DNA from: Cellulomonas sp. ES6
GTDB lineage: Bacteria > Actinomycetota > Actinomycetes > Actinomycetales > Cellulomonadaceae
Assembly: GCF_030053835.1 (NCBI RefSeq)
Contig: NZ_CP125655.1
Span: forward strand, 620,001 to 684,000
Reading direction: 5' to 3'
Length of the DNA stretch: 64,000 nt
Position 1 is the stretch's first letter, and each line of letters begins with the position of its first letter. This document shows, one piece after another, positions 63,249 through 64,000 of the stretch. The position numbers and the translations under genes are program-made. The notes below the pieces were generated by a model. The model was not told the DNA's origin. It saw nothing but the letters and a program-made list of their open reading frames with translations, and did no database searches.

Positions 63249-64000
63249 TCAGGCGTAGAACACGGCCTCGACCACCGCCCGGGCGCGGCGCGACGCCCGC
63301 AGCCACGCGTCCTCCAGCTCCTGCGCGGAGCCCGACGGGTAGCCGACCACCGCCGCGAGCCCCGTCATCACGCGCCGGTCGTGCGGCAGCACGTCGGCGT
63401 GCGCGCCGCCCGTCCGCCCGGTCCACAGCACCAGCGCGTCCCGCAGCCGGGACGCCAGCTCCCACGCCTCGACGAGCACCGCGGTGTCGTCCTCGCCGAG
63501 CAGCCCCGCGTCGCGCGCGGCCGCCAGCGCCTCGAGCGTCGACGGCGTGCGCAGGGCGGGGTGCTCGTGCGCGTGGCGGAGCTGCAGCAGCTGTGCCGTC
63601 CACTCGACGTCCGCGATGCCGCCCCGCCCGAGCTTGAGGTGCCGCGTGGGGTCGACGCCGCGCGGCAGCCGCTCGGACTCGACGCGGGCCTTGATGCGCC
63701 GCACCTCGCGGACGCCGGCCGGGTCCAGCCCGCCCTCGGGGTACCGCAGCGGGTCGACGAGGGCCACGAAGCGCTCCCCGAGCGCCGCGTCGCCCGCCAC
63801 CGGCCGCGCGCGCAGCAGCGCCTGGCTCTCCCAGACCAGCGACCAGCGCGCGTAGTACTCGGCGTAGGCGTCGAACGAGCGCACCAGCGGACCGTTGCGC
63901 CCCTCGGGCCGCAGGTCCGCGTCGACCTCGAGCGCCGGCTCCGGGCCGACCGCCCCGAGCAGCGCCCGCAGCCGCGTCGCCACCCCGGTCGCGAACGCCT
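63249..64000 (-). CDS. glnE: Glutamine synthetase adenylyltransferase/deadenylase, C-terminal part
   Basis: About 250 C-terminal residues; the gene continues past the right edge. EVDADLRPEGRNGPLVRSFDAYAEYYARWSLVWESQALLRARPVAGD is the nucleotidyltransferase end of the C-terminal (adenylylating) domain, and RHLKLGRGGIADVEWTAQLLQLRH the conserved segment after it; the GlnD_UR_UTase helices finish the protein. It adenylylates GlnA at Tyr402. In relatives glnE lies close to glnA; here about 41 kb separate them. Confidence 0.95.
   Translation of the reverse strand, partial: AFATGVATRLRALLGAVGPEPALEVDADLRPEGRNGPLVRSFDAYAEYYARWSLVWESQALLRARPVAGDAALGERFVALVDPLRYPEGGLDPAGVREVRRIKARVESERLPRGVDPTRHLKLGRGGIADVEWTAQLLQLRHAHEHPALRTPSTLEALAAARDAGLLGEDDTAVLVEAWELASRLRDALVLWTGRTGGAHADVLPHDRRVMTGLAAVVGYPSGSAQELEDAWLRASRRARAVVEAVFYA

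Overview
The window comes from the chromosome of a very GC-rich actinobacterium. Almost every codon ends in G or C, GTG starts are common, and many promoters lack an untranslated leader. The order pepA, lpdA, sucB, DUF4191, RDD, glnA and later glnE is what I know from Cellulomonas and related Micrococcales, so I infer that group. No tRNA, rRNA, CRISPR array or insertion sequence was seen.

1-22 kb is mainly housekeeping core. It holds a YczE membrane protein divergent from its MocR regulator, pyrD, two small membrane proteins, pepA, lpdA, sucB (E2 with two lipoyl domains), a sortase-anchored glucanase-like enzyme with a LacI regulator, a TIGR01777 epimerase, a Gfo/Idh oxidoreductase, an MMPL exporter divergent from a MarR regulator, DUF4191, RDD and glnA behind a GlnR-type site. 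A perfect-period 41-bp tandem repeat lies between DUF4191 and RDD.

22-37.6 kb is accessory. It holds a lipoprotein, a heavy-metal P-type ATPase, and an 11-kb minus-strand cluster: polar amino acid ABC transporter, unusual winged-helix/GAF regulator, ornithine-cyclodeaminase-like enzyme, MFS carrier, HyuA, U32-like protein, HyuB and DUF1989. A divergent aminotransferase faces it. It looks like a pathway for uptake and ATP-dependent opening of a cyclic amide or similar nitrogen compound.

37.6-57.5 kb is the most striking part: a compact DevR/DosR (dormancy-type) regulon. It carries a DevS-like two-GAF histidine kinase and a DevR response regulator whose DNA-recognition helix matches the mycobacterial one. 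Around them are five tandem universal stress proteins, two DUF1876 (Rv1738-type) proteins, a DUF1918 (Rv0569-type) protein, a CtpF-like P-type ATPase, flavodoxin, a PPOX protein, alcohol dehydrogenase and a degenerate RelA/SpoT-like protein. Five promoters share a GGNCC-N-CGGCCCT-type box that ends 21-23 bp upstream of a TAGCGT-like -10. A sulfur-handling set (SQR-like flavoprotein, TusE/DsrC, DsrE2, DoxX and a CsoR-family regulator with a CstR-like cysteine pattern) is embedded in the same island.

57.6-64 kb holds a YbdK-type glutamate-cysteine ligase, a GAF/PAS/SpoIIE phosphatase, an AI-2E family permease, a small acidic protein and the C-terminal part of glnE, whose product modifies GlnA. 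About 41 kb separates glnA from glnE, so the intervening block is probably acquired or rearranged.
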